A stretch of 64,000 nt of DNA from Luidia sarsii. Taxonomy: Eukaryota; Echinodermata; Asteroidea; Paxillosida; Luidiidae. The number at the start of each line of letters is the position of its first letter. Position 1 is the first letter of the stretch. The stretch is from positions 2,032,494-2,096,493 of the forward strand of contig OX465111.1 of assembly GCA_949987565.1 (NCBI GenBank). Direction: 5' to 3'. Both the position numbers and the translations under genes were made by a program. Below are positions 47,333 through 59,170 of this stretch, one piece after another. Below the pieces are notes generated by a model. That model searched no databases, had not been told where the DNA came from, and worked only from the letters and a program-made list of their open reading frames with translations.

Positions 47333-50300
47333 GTAAGCGGAAGGGGATTACCCCCAAATTGAAACTATGCACTCCCTCACAAAAAAATGACGAGGAAGTC
47401 ACGATTGTATATCTTTTCCATTAAGGTAATTCCAACCCATTTGTTTAGTCCCACCCATTTGCTAGACCGCAGCCATCGGAGCGCTGCACTGCAAACAATG
47501 TTGTCCAACCCTTTGACCAACGGTGCACCAAATTTCAACAAATTAACTGAGTAAGATTTCACCAGCATCCACTAAAGTCATCGCTTAATGTCTCGAGCGA
47601 GTTCCTCTTAGATACTGCAAAATTACAAACTCACATATTGGCCAAGATTTCATCCAGTAATTCATACATATGAGAGATGAACTGAAAATTAGCGAGGTTT
47701 GATGGATATCTTTCGTGTGCTGTTAGCTGGGTGTGGTAAGCGTTCATCGGCAATATCGATGTGTTTGATTTATTTTCCAAACATTCGCCTTCTTTGGTTA
47801 AGCCTTTCATTAGTTCAATAATTAGGGGGAAGTGGTTTGTTATGTTTTTCTTCAACCATGCAATAAAATGGTCGCGCTTAAACATATGATGTACTAAGCC
47901 ATTCAAGGGTTTACAGTTGACATGCACTCTAGCCTCACCAACACAGGTTAAATCTTCCCTTACTCACCACGTTGTAAACCAGTCATGTCTGGTGAGCTCA
48001 ACGCCAGTGAACGCCGCATGCGGCAAAGAGGAGACGGGCCTATAGGTACGGGCGAGTATTATCACACTTTCGGGCTAGAATAAGACGAAGAAAAAACCTA
48101 TAGCGGCAGGACTGAGTAAACCTGGTTCTCGACCGGTCCAGACTATCACGAAAGCGAGAAAGGTGGCAGATATGAGCGAGAAGAGGGAACAAAGTTGGCT
48201 GAGAAGGAAAGTGGTAGTTATTAGGTCAATTCAGCCAACCTCTGAAGTTTTTATATTTCTCATAAATCTTGCGGGGGAATCCATGTAAATGACACAATTC
48301 TCACTGCTATCTAAAAAAATATTAAACATTAATCAATCCTCTTCGGCTATTTTTCCAAAAGAATGTTTTGCAAAAACAATGAATTCATTTGATTAATATC
48401 CCAACATTCCAATTTTGCATCGCTCTTAATTATCATGCCCGTCCTTCAATATATGTATGAGCGAGATGTGCAAGGTCCCCGTGATCATTTGAGGGATCAT
48501 TTGGCCTCTAGAGAATCATATAATTAATTTTAATGGCCCGAAAAGGGTGTAGTAATAGACAGTTTCATTTTGGAAAGATCTAAAAAGCCATTAAAATGAC
48601 AATTTACATTTGAGACACAAAGAAACCGCCTGTGTGCGAGGGTATCGGATATCTGCTCGCGGATTTCTTCATGGGTGTCTGGTTCGGCCTGCCACTGGGA
48701 GTCGACTTATTGTTACTTCAGTCGTATATTTGATTTTCCAGTTGCTGGAAATCCTCGAAAGAGAGACCTATGCAAATACGTATGAGAGGGGGAGATGGAG
48801 GATAATCTCATTTGTGCGTTATGGGGTCAGATCCTAGTCAGATTGAAAGAAAAGAATCGGCCGTGCTCTACTTATGAGAAAAATGAGATGGGGCAAAACG
48901 GGAAAGATGTGATGACCGAAAATATTAATGAAACAGTTGCTGAAGTTCACACGGTCCGACGCTTTCGTGTTTTCGTAACAGGATACCACCTCCCCCCTTC
49001 ATGGATTAGCTGAGGGAAATGAATGGGAGGTCTAATGGGGTCCTGCTCTGGTAATTGTACCGTCGGGTTAATAAACAGGCAGTATGGAACCGCTACTGAC
49101 AATGCGTTCTCTTTCTTAAATTGAAGTCTCTCGTGCGATTTGGAGCAGGGAATGAAACCATGATAAGAAAATATTCAAAATGAGAGTGGGGACACGTATG
49201 CCCAAGCAGTATTGTGGCGAAATTAAGATTGTTAAGGAGATAGCACGTGTGCCAGTTCGAAGGTAAAATGTGGCCAAGGAAAGAGACCCGAAATTTAATA
49301 TTGTTCAATGCTCCAATTTCTTCTACTCCAATTTCTTCTACGTTATGAGTGTACCAGCTTTACCTAATGGTGTTTTCGTGTTACTCCTGGTATAACTCTT
49401 TCAGTAGGCCAACATAACTATTGACATCCGCGCGTCAAATAAGGAATATCGTATTCGATCTAACTGAAAAAAAGGGTCGCTGGACAACCAGTCTGGGTGA
49501 TTCTATATTATTAATAAACCTCCATTTCTCGATGGCGAGACTACACACTTGGGCAATATTATATTCCACACGTCTGCAGACAGGGCTTTTCTTATTGTAA
49601 TTGCTGTCCTAGTGCTGCTTTTTTTTCTCTCTCCATGTAATGTCGGCCATCTTGTATCTTGCCGACCATAAACAGAGAAGGGATGCTCACGAGGTGTTTC
49701 ACTGTCTGCCGCTACGAGTGTGCAGTAACATTCAGCTTCGGCATATGTGCAAACACTGCCCCCGGTGTAAATATCAGCCCACAGCGGCGTGTTTTAGCGC
49801 GCAGTTTTGTCGGCTTTTCGTCATGGGGTATAGCAGATGGACGAGATGAAGAATGGAGAAGGGAGTCTACACAGAAGGCGAAAAAGGGAAGACGAAGGGA
49901 ATCTGATATGATTATCTGCGTGCATATGAGGCAACATAGCACTTGGAAATAATTGTATTAAGCCCGTGGTGTGTACAAGTGGTGGGCATGGACATGCCTT
50001 GTGTGGTCTTGATTGAATTGCTGCTATGACTATTTCATTTAACTTTCTTTTTAACTTCCGCATGTTTGCCGATCAGACCTATTGCCCGATGTGCTTATTA
50101 TTTGTACCATCGTCACATTTCGAGACACAGAGAACACATTCAGCCGGGCTTCCGTGTTGGAATGCAAAGACACGTGCATTACTTATATTTTAAAGGTTTT
50201 GAAAGTATAGGGGTGCGTTTGATTCACTCAGATCCGGATCCGTATGTTACCGCATCCAGATACCATCTAGTAAATGGTGTGAACCAGCGTATTCCTCTGC

Positions 50301-52609
50301 CCAAATTTCAAGCAGAGACCCATTTCAAAAGAATGCATCCGAGGGGCACTCTACATTAACTTCATTCTGTGAATCATCTCACCCTCGAGTCACCTTGAAT
50401 TGGGAAATACCCTTTGGTTTCAGTTGCTCCCACTACGCCAAGGGGCGAGTGGGTATAACCTGCATGTAGGCTGTAGGTGTTGACAGCACAGGGTGGTTTA
50501 TCCGAAGGCAATATCGGAAGCGTGTTGGTTTGTTACCGGACGTGGGTCGCACGGTCTGCTACACCACACTGGAGAACTTGTTGGGAATTGCACAAATCAG
50601 ATTGTGGGATTGTGGGTCAGATGGGGAAGTCGCAGGTTTGCCTGCGTCCTTGGGCGAGATGCTTTGTCCCAAGAAGGTTCTCACCACCCGGAGGTATGGG
50701 TAACCTTTGGGGTGGAGGTGGCTTTTGGTTTCATTAACCTCTGTGTAGATGTACTTAAGACGGCAAATAGGGTTCCATACTCTTCGGGGATTAGAGATGG
50801 TCTGTAGGAGTGTTAATTGGCCCGGTGATCAGGGGATTATACCGTGAAGCGCATTGAGATTTCCTGCAGTTACGGTATGCTCTGCATAACGCACGCACGT
50901 GATTGATATTACGATTAACGCACGGTCGAGCGATGCTCTGACGCACGCACGCAGGCCTGTCCACACAATCGGGTCATCGGTTGATATTTAAAAATTTATG
51001 TCAATTCGTGGACACCGTCATTCGAGCGGGTGTGCCGCTGGAACGTGTTGGCTGGGGAAAAAAGGGACGCCCCACACCGACTGCGTATTTTCCTAGGACG
51101 GTTAGGGACAGAGCTTATTAATATGTATTGAATTTTAATGTTGAACCACCAAACCAGATCAAGAATAATTATAAGGGTGGGAATCGGTGGAGACAACTGC
51201 AAATTGTACAGTTTTCCACCGACGCATGATACATATGAATCTTGATTACGTAAAACGAATTTCCCCCAACTTTGATAGGAAATACAAATGTGAGCTACGC
51301 CTTTCCTCAAGCTCGGAGGCACCTTTGGCATTTTACGGAGTCCCTGCCAGGACCGTTTGTTCAATTAGTCTGCACCAGTAGAGATGGGCGGTGGTATTGA
51401 CAGAGGTAGGAACGCCCCTCTTTTGCTGCAAGGTGCGCCTGGCTATACCCCCTCCTACCCTCCTCAACTCCCTCCCTCTTTCTCTCTTCCCACCCCCCTT
51501 CGGTAATCACCTTCACCTGTACTCTGGGCGGATTCCTGAGTTGAATAACTCGGCCTGACATTTTTGTCGCGCTGATGTTCTAGACAATTTCTGTTGATTC
51601 GCGCTGGATGGCGGAAGGAAGGTGAGGATGGGGTGATGCTGGCTGTGGGGTGTGTGGGGGAGGGATATACCAATGGGTGCCGAGGATTCCGAGACGAGGA
51701 TTGCTTAGAGGGGCCACCATTTGACCTTCTGTATTCGTTGATAAAGTTCTGTATCAAGTGGAATGCACCCCAAACTTTAATCGCCCGCGACGAAACTTTT
51801 ACGTTTTATATTTTTTCCTGCTTTATAGTTGAGGATGGACTGCGCCACCTGGTATAGTTAACAAATTGTTCCATTTATAAGTGATATTTTTACTGCTACA
51901 AGACAAAAGAGGAAGGGAAAACTTGGGTCTAATAATAGTTAGATGGTTAATGACAACTTAAAGAAATAATTCAAGAACCTTAAAACAATTAACGGATACT
52001 GGCTCGAACCCGAGATCCAGGATTAACGTTCGACTAAGAGTGCAATGGTGCACCGATAAACTTAAAACTGGGGACGTCTTGACGTTTGGGCGCAGGTGAG
52101 AGATGTTTGGGACTCCCGAACGGGAGGCGGAGGAATGCTGAAGATCAGCCCTCCCAAATTAGGGGCTTGCCGTGCCAACATAATCGATTTCACATCACCA
52201 TCTCTCAGCCCCGCTGATTTACACCAAGCCCCAAGGGGCTCAGCCCTGTCGCCAGCGGGAAGGGCCGGCTATCTATACTGGACACGGTCTTCGCCTAATC
52301 TCCTTCGGTCAGCGCTTGAGCTCCGAAGCCCGGTGATGTGGGACGACACTGACAGGTCCCCGAGGACTGGAACGGGTTCACAGTGGGTGTGACGCTCGTG
52401 TCATTACGTTCCTTTCATGCACAGCCAACTAATTTGTTTCACTTTAAATGTTCCAGTCAGTTCACATTCACTTTGTATGCATTTGTTTTCATCTTCGAAG
52501 AAGACGCTAAAATTTAACCTTAATATTCATTCAAAAGGGAAATCACCTTTAAAACAATCTTGTTCTTATTTCGTCTACACATATTTTCATTTGAAAATGA
52601 TTTTTTTTT
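47333..52609. other. Putative long intron, no exon seen
   Basis: Mixed DNA with chance frames. G-rich purine tracts lie at about 51595-51670. A CpG-rich ACGCACGCACG patch occurs at about 50888-50955. A tRNA-module relic with a B-box-like end (GGCTCGAACCCGAGATCCAG) lies at about 51999-52030. AT-rich TAATTAAT-type sequence lies near 48520. None has coding support. Confidence 0.4.
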
Positions 52610-52690
52610 TAAAGAAAGGTCTTGCTAGGAATGAAATGTCAAGTCCTACTTGATTTAATGTGGCTATATTAGTAAGTTTTCCCTATTTTT
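52610..52690 (+). repeat. R1-family relic
   Basis: AAAGAAAGGTCTTGCTAGGA followed by ATGAAATGTCAAG corresponds to AGAAAGGTCCTGCTAGGATC and GAAACGTCAGG of the reference copy. The distal half is hardly recognisable. Confidence 0.5.
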
Positions 52691-53557
52691 ATCGCATTCA
52701 AAATGACTTGACATTTCGAATTCAAATATCTTGCTTGCAAACATAAAATAACATTCATGATAATTGGAATTCGCAGCGGAATGAACACAGACACTCCGTC
52801 CAATAATAAAGTTCCCGTGGATCCGGTGGCAAGGAAAAACAAACTTCTATTGTTGCCGCGTCTCTCGTGGACGCACGGAGGTGAATTCAAGCGAAATGGG
52901 CAGGCCGCAGGCGCCCTAAATAAGCACGGGTCAATGGGGAAGGCAATATGCGGTGAAATTGTATGAGAAGACAAATAAACCCTTTCGATATGAAAACATC
53001 TAGAGCGAACGATAAAAAACTACCTAAGGAATGAATAGCAGAAATTTTAAGGTTTTTGATTTGTGGGACTTTGATTTGAAATGTTCATATACCATTGTTG
53101 TTTTGCTCCTATAGCCTTAGATATTATACCGGACTCCGTGGGATAAGATTTGTAGCCGTGACGAGATAGGGAGACAGTAGGATCTTATGAGCCTGTTTTG
53201 TTTCGTTGTGGTAATTGACAGTGAAGATAGTCCTATTTCTCTGCCGATAATGTTTCTGTCTTGGTTTCGTTTGCCATGACCGACTGGCTGCGTGTGGATC
53301 TATGTAAATCCGATATTCGTCTCCCAAAGGGGGTTGTGGTCATATTTTATTCTATTGATTGCATTGGGACTTTTGATCGCATAATGATCGCGCTCATTCG
53401 TCGGTTGCTCATTAGAAGTTGAAAGAATTTACTCTTTATTTCAAGTCCATAAGGTTCGCCCATGCAAACAAAATGACAATTCTATCTCCGTGCTTTAATC
53501 ATAGCACAACAATGGCAGTACTTTGTCAGATAAACGTAATTCAAAAGTCTTAAAAAT
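52691..53557. other. Non-coding, nothing specific
   Basis: No gene or repeat recognised. Confidence 0.45.
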
Positions 53558-53721
53558 GTGGGCCTGACGTTTCGATCCTAGCAGGACCTTTCTCAAAGGC
53601 CTCAAAAAGGCCTTTGAGAAATGTTCTGCTAGGATCGAAACGTCAGGCCCACTAAATTTTAGATTTACATTTTGGTAATTTTAGTCAGTAAGCAGTTTGC
53701 AACATTTTTGTATATCACCTT
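53558..53721. repeat. R1 repeats head to head: second palindrome, 44-base arms
   Basis: Arms 53558-53601 and 53609-53652 pair with two mismatches around the 7-base spacer TCAAAAA. The right copy continues as a full plus-strand R1 unit to about 53719 (TTTTTGTATATCACC). The left copy is truncated at GTGGGCCTGACG. The junction again lies at the CTTTGAGAAAGG end, as at 44.5 kb, but with a different spacer. Confidence 0.9.
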
Positions 53722-56700
53722 AAGTCTTAAAAATGTAACAGTTTACCGACTCGTGGACGGATCAGACTGAATATTCCGTACATTCGTCGCATCATGTTTA
53801 TTATAGATAAAAACCACCAAATTATTCAACGAACACCACCTGGAACTAAGTTGTCAGCTGGACCTATCCTGTCCCATACCTCTAAGGCAAACCTGCTGGT
53901 TTGAAATACACGAAGCACCCCGTGTGTGTCTGTACGGTGCGTGTGTCGTGTGGCGATTGGTTAGCCGTGCATATCGCCCAAAGCGCCCATAATCACGTCG
54001 CATCACGCTCCGATGGCCCGTCCGCCAGTCCATCGCGCGAACAACCTGTTAATGTATGCACATGCATATTGCCACCAATGGCTGCCGAAAGTACTGCAAA
54101 AATATAGAAAAAAATGTATCGTCGTGGTCTAAAAATAAACGGATTATTGGAGCCATTAGAGTGGCTGGATTTAATCATCATACGATCTCGCTGCGACTCT
54201 TGCCTTCTGGCGTAAAGCGGTTAACTGCGCAGGGCGTATGAATATTGTTCAAATTGCCAAAATCTCTATCGACCGCTGTGACCAGGAAAGACTATCCTAA
54301 GGGTTGTGCACATTTGAAATGGCATTGGTTAGGCAATCTATGACACAGCACTTGCTGCCCTAACCCAATGTAATAGCCCAAACACTTGATTAAGAAACGA
54401 AGAAAACGTTAATTAACATTACAGTCTAATAATGGAGGGTAATTGCACTTTCCTCGTCCTCGCTTCAAATGAATCCAACCATCGTCTGAAACTCCTGCTT
54501 CTTTGTCTTGGCTTTTAGATTAAAGGTAGAACGCTACCGTACTTCCTCGACCATGTTGCCGAGGTTCCGCGGTTCTAAGCTTCTATAGGCTACGCCAATT
54601 GTGATAGGCCCTACATAAAAAGATTCTATCACAATAGAAACGGCAGGGTGTCGATACCTGAAGATTGGGATGCCTTAAAAATGACTCAAGTTGAATACTC
54701 CTATTAACATTTCTAGAAATGAAGGACTCTTTACTTTGTGCGATAGAAAATGTAAAGACATTTGATCCATTGTGGCGCATTAGAATTGACTTTAATATAT
54801 TGGCGACAGTGAGGGGGAAAGAAGAACAGTACCGTATAGACTCGCATAAGGCGAGTTTCCACGACAGTGTGGCGATGAAGTCCCGCTGCATTCGGGGAAG
54901 ATAAAACGTCACACACATCAAAAAATCAAAGCATAGCGGCCAGAGAACACGGGGGCCTTGGATTAAATCGCATTATTTGCGGAGAGCAGCCTTTAGACAT
55001 CATATAAGCGATTCCGAAGGTTGATTTTCTTGGTCACATAAAAAAATAGTAAGAACCGAATGAAATGCCTATGAAGAGGGAGGTGCGTTGGATCTCTTTG
55101 ATGGTTTTTCGCGTAAATCGTATCCGAATTCTCTTATCTTGAGCTATAATGCATCTATACATTTTCCACAGTAGAATCAGACAAGGACGTGCCTTAACTG
55201 TAATACACATTACTGAAAGTTTGAGTCACAGATTGATGAACTCCACGAAAGAGGGATTTTTCAGTATATTGCGACCTAACAAAATGCAGCCCGGCGTCGA
55301 GGCAATCTGGGACTAATTTCATTGAGTCGCCTCAGCATAAGTACTTCCCTGGCTCAATAGAAACAGGTTGCTTGCCATATTTTTGCTGATGTTAAGCTAA
55401 GTCAAATTCAGTAAGCATCATGTTGATTTTTGCATAATATTGGCAAACCTGTGCTAACGAACAAATTATTTTCACGCTTAGCAGATTTTCGCTCTTAAGC
55501 AACTCTATGAAATCGGACCCCGTATGAAGCATCATAATAAGATCTTCCACATCTGATTTTTCACTCTCTCTCTTCTCTCTCTCTCTGCTGTTGTGGGTAT
55601 CCAGTCTCCAGAGCAAATTAGATCTCTTGAAAGCACGAGCCATGACAACATTGAGGGGCCCGCCTTAGTGCCAGACAGGGTTTTAATCAACCGTTATAGG
55701 CCCCTACCGCATCAACTTCTCCTCAATTATGATGGGCTCTTGATGGGGAAAAAGGACTAGTCACCGGAGTGGCTGGAATTCATTAAGTCGTGTCTTCGTG
55801 TGCGCGCAAATATTGGCTCAACACCGTTCGGCGATGGCACCCAACCAGATTATTGGACTTCCATTGAGTTCCAATTCAGTGGGATTGTTGTTCATCTCCT
55901 TGCCCTATCAAATGCTGCACACATGTTACTTTTATCCCCTGAGTAAAAAGGCAGAAGTTTGAAGAAAGAAAACACCCTCGTGTTGTGAAAAGCAGACACG
56001 CAGTGCATAATATGATTGAAAGCCTTCAAGAGAGTGTACAGCACATTTTGTGTATGTTTGATTTCAGCCAGGGTAACAATAACTCCGTGGGCAACAATCG
56101 CTCCGTGCGCAGTTTATTAGACGTAATGAAATTACGGAATGCATTCCATAATCAAATGCGTATGATTATCATAAAGCTGCACTGAACGAAGGGTTATCTG
56201 TCTGCTTCTTGCGACCATGAAGTGATTTATTTGCTCGTTGGTTGGCAGATTGCGGCAGACGGAAGTGGTCGTAACGAATTCATTTAAACAGTGTTAGTGA
56301 GGGGATATTACCATAGAAACGAGCCAAGAACGGCTATGATATATAGAGATTTATCGAGGGGGCGTCTTGGGGTCGAGCCTGTGCTCGACCTTCGCCGTTC
56401 AACCGCTAAATATACACTTTGCGCATGACTGTATTCGTCAATGTTCTGTCCTTCAAATCAGATTACGTTGTGTCCTCCAGAAATCTGCATTCTGTTCTTA
56501 TGCATCATAATAATTATAGTGCTCAGAAATGGAGCGAGTTCGAGTTTTCGAAATGTCCCAGATTTCAGAGACATCACATCATCCCCGTAACACTGTCGTC
56601 AATTGCCTGACGAATTCGCCGTTGGTGTTTCCCCCCCCCCCCCCCACCTCCCGCTCCCCGTCGGCGCCATCCTCAATGTCCATTTTCCCCCCGGACAACA

Positions 56701-59118
56701 TCAATTTAGAAACCACTCACGGCCAAGCGTTGCCTCTACCGTCAATCGTTCGTTACAGGTCAGTGGCTATTAATCGACAAGAGGGGGAACTTCCAATATG
56801 CAGACACATACCCTGTTGCCGGCCCTGCACTTAAAAACAAATCTGATTTCAAAAACTGCATTTCAGTGAGAGCACTTACCGTTCCCGGTTGGTTGTCCAA
56901 TTCTTGGGGAGCCGTTGCTCATAAGCATATGCAGATGTGCACTGATATCTGCAAATAAAATCATAACATGGACTGGACTTCAATTATCGTAGCCAACTTT
57001 ACTGAGGCGAAATACAGAAGTTCTCATTTCACTGTGTGGGTGGGTGGGGTGGGGGTTCAACTCATTTCCTTGATCCTTCGATTATGGGCGAAAGCTTCAC
57101 GTAATCAGACGATTTTTTGTTTGCGTGTCGACCTTGGCCATCCCGTCGTTTGCCTCGTGGCGCACGTTCGAAAACAAAATCCATTCCTTTATGTGTTGCG
57201 AGGCTGTCAGATGCACACTTCCTGACGTGGGTGGATTTATAGGTTAATTACGTCACTGGGTGCGTCTACAGCTCCCTAATGATGCCACGCAGGGAGATAA
57301 GGAGGGATCGGTGTATCAAAATGGACAGGCAGGCATTGACGTTTAATACTTTTTTGTTCCTGTGATCGGAGGATGGATGGTGGGGGCGGTGGATGAGTGT
57401 AAATTGCCCAGATCGTCAAATCGTTACCGTGAGCACTTATTCAACACTGTCAACTTTTTTTGCGACACCCTGACGGCTAGAAGAAAATCAAATCGGTTCA
57501 CAAACACAAGGTGTCTGTGCGAACCGATTCTATGAAAGACCCAAGAGTAAATGTGAAATGTATTTATTGCATTATAATTCTTTGGTTTCTAAATATTTTG
57601 AGAGAAAGAATGCCATGTTGGGTGAAAAAGATGAATGACAAAGACGAATATAGAAATGAAAGGACGAAATTCAAGGTACTTGATGAATTCATTAAATTTG
57701 TTATTGAATTCTTCTGGAAAATGGACGGGTGTTTTTTTAGTATACGGCTTGAAATGTTTCGAGCAGGTGAATTTGGATTTTAATGGTAGTGCTCTTAACA
57801 AACCACGTCCGGGTAGATTGTGGAATTATTATTTCACCTTAGTGGCGTCAATGAAGACTAAATTTACAAAGACTATAAGAATGGAAAAGCCAATGGGGTT
57901 TATAGACAGGTGATTAATCTTACGTTATGTCTTTTTCATGAACATTTATCACTTTCTAAACTAAACTGCTGGTTTAACATCCCCCTTTTGGACTCACTAA
58001 AAATAAAAATCGTACACGAATCTTAAAAGATACTCTTTTCAAGCGTTTCTTGCATCCTTTTTCTGGACGTCTTAAAAAGACAATTTAACTAAAAACCGAC
58101 CCATTAATGGTACAAATTGACACTCGACTTTAAAGTCTCATAGTGTTCTCATAGAGAAGTGGAAAGGATTATGATATTTCGGTTGTGGTTTCGAAACAGT
58201 CACTTTTTAAAGACTGTTAAGGGAATTTCACCAACTCTATTCTCATCCTGGCGGAGATGTAACTTCATTTTGTATTCCCACCACACCCCGTCTCTGCTGT
58301 CATGTTCGGCTGAGGCAGTCTGGGCGCAGGGAGGAATGTCTGATGTTTATCATCTCACAGAGATCGCTCATCTCCGGAGTGCATAGGGCTGCCGTCGGGC
58401 AAAATCTGATTTTTCCATATATGTATATATACATAGACATATATATTTCCCCCAAACCCCTGCGAACAATGTCCCACGGATCAGCCCCCATCAATAGAAG
58501 GGGATGGAGGGGGTAATTCGGCGTGAAATATTCTTAGGAATCCATGAGGGAGGGTGGGTGGGCTAATGGTATTGGAGATGATAGGCACCATATGACCTCC
58601 GTGGCAGAATCGACCGGCGTTCACTTGCGTAACTTCTCTGGTCGGATTCTTTTATTTTTCGTTCAGTGGAAGGATATGTTTGTGCGTTGCCTCTGACGTC
58701 ATACATGAAAGTGGACACTCTAAAATCCGGTGGATGTATTACTCCGAGCGCTCGTTTGACGGGGGCAGCGGTTTATTATATTACTTTTTTCGTTCTGCGC
58801 TCTCGTGCACGATGCATGTTGTCATCGTGCACGACTGTACAAAAGCGAAGGATCGTGCACATGAATGTGTGCAAACGTTACATCGAGAAAACCAGCGGGT
58901 CTGAATGGCCCACTCTGAGCGGAAAACTCGAAAAGGTTAACTGATTACGGTACATGGGTAAAAACAATATTTCAAACCACCGCCCAAACTCTACCAGTTT
59001 TATGTATAATTATGTAATGCACTGCTTAAATGAAAATCACAATTAAATTGATATGTAGCCTACTTTGATGCAGCGAGGTTCGAAATAAAAAAAAATTAGG
59101 CCTAACTAAAATAAATTA
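53722..59118. other. Putative intron; microsatellite, 15-C run and small hairpins
   Basis: No exon is supported. Visible items: a (CT)n tract at about 55563-55588; an uninterrupted run of 15 C at 56631-56645; a hairpin at 57490-57528; an AT-rich TATATGTATATATACATA palindrome at about 58418; and three TCGTGCAC occurrences at about 58803-58860. Frames at 57511-57913 were inspected for reverse-transcriptase or transposase motifs and none was seen. Confidence 0.4.
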
Positions 59119-59170
59119 ATTGAGAAAGGTCCTGCTATGATCGAAACGTCAGGCCCACTAAAATCTAAAA
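59119..59170 (+). repeat. R1-family repeat, truncated copy
   Basis: TTGAGAAAGGTCCTGCTATG followed by ATCGAAACGTCAGGCCCACT matches the first ~45 bases of the reference copy with one substitution. The distal half is absent. Confidence 0.7.

Noticed and set aside
57511..57913. Overlapping plus frames checked for reverse transcriptase or transposase
   Set aside because: No YxDD, DDE or other catalytic motif, and the Lys/Phe-rich composition follows from AT-rich DNA.
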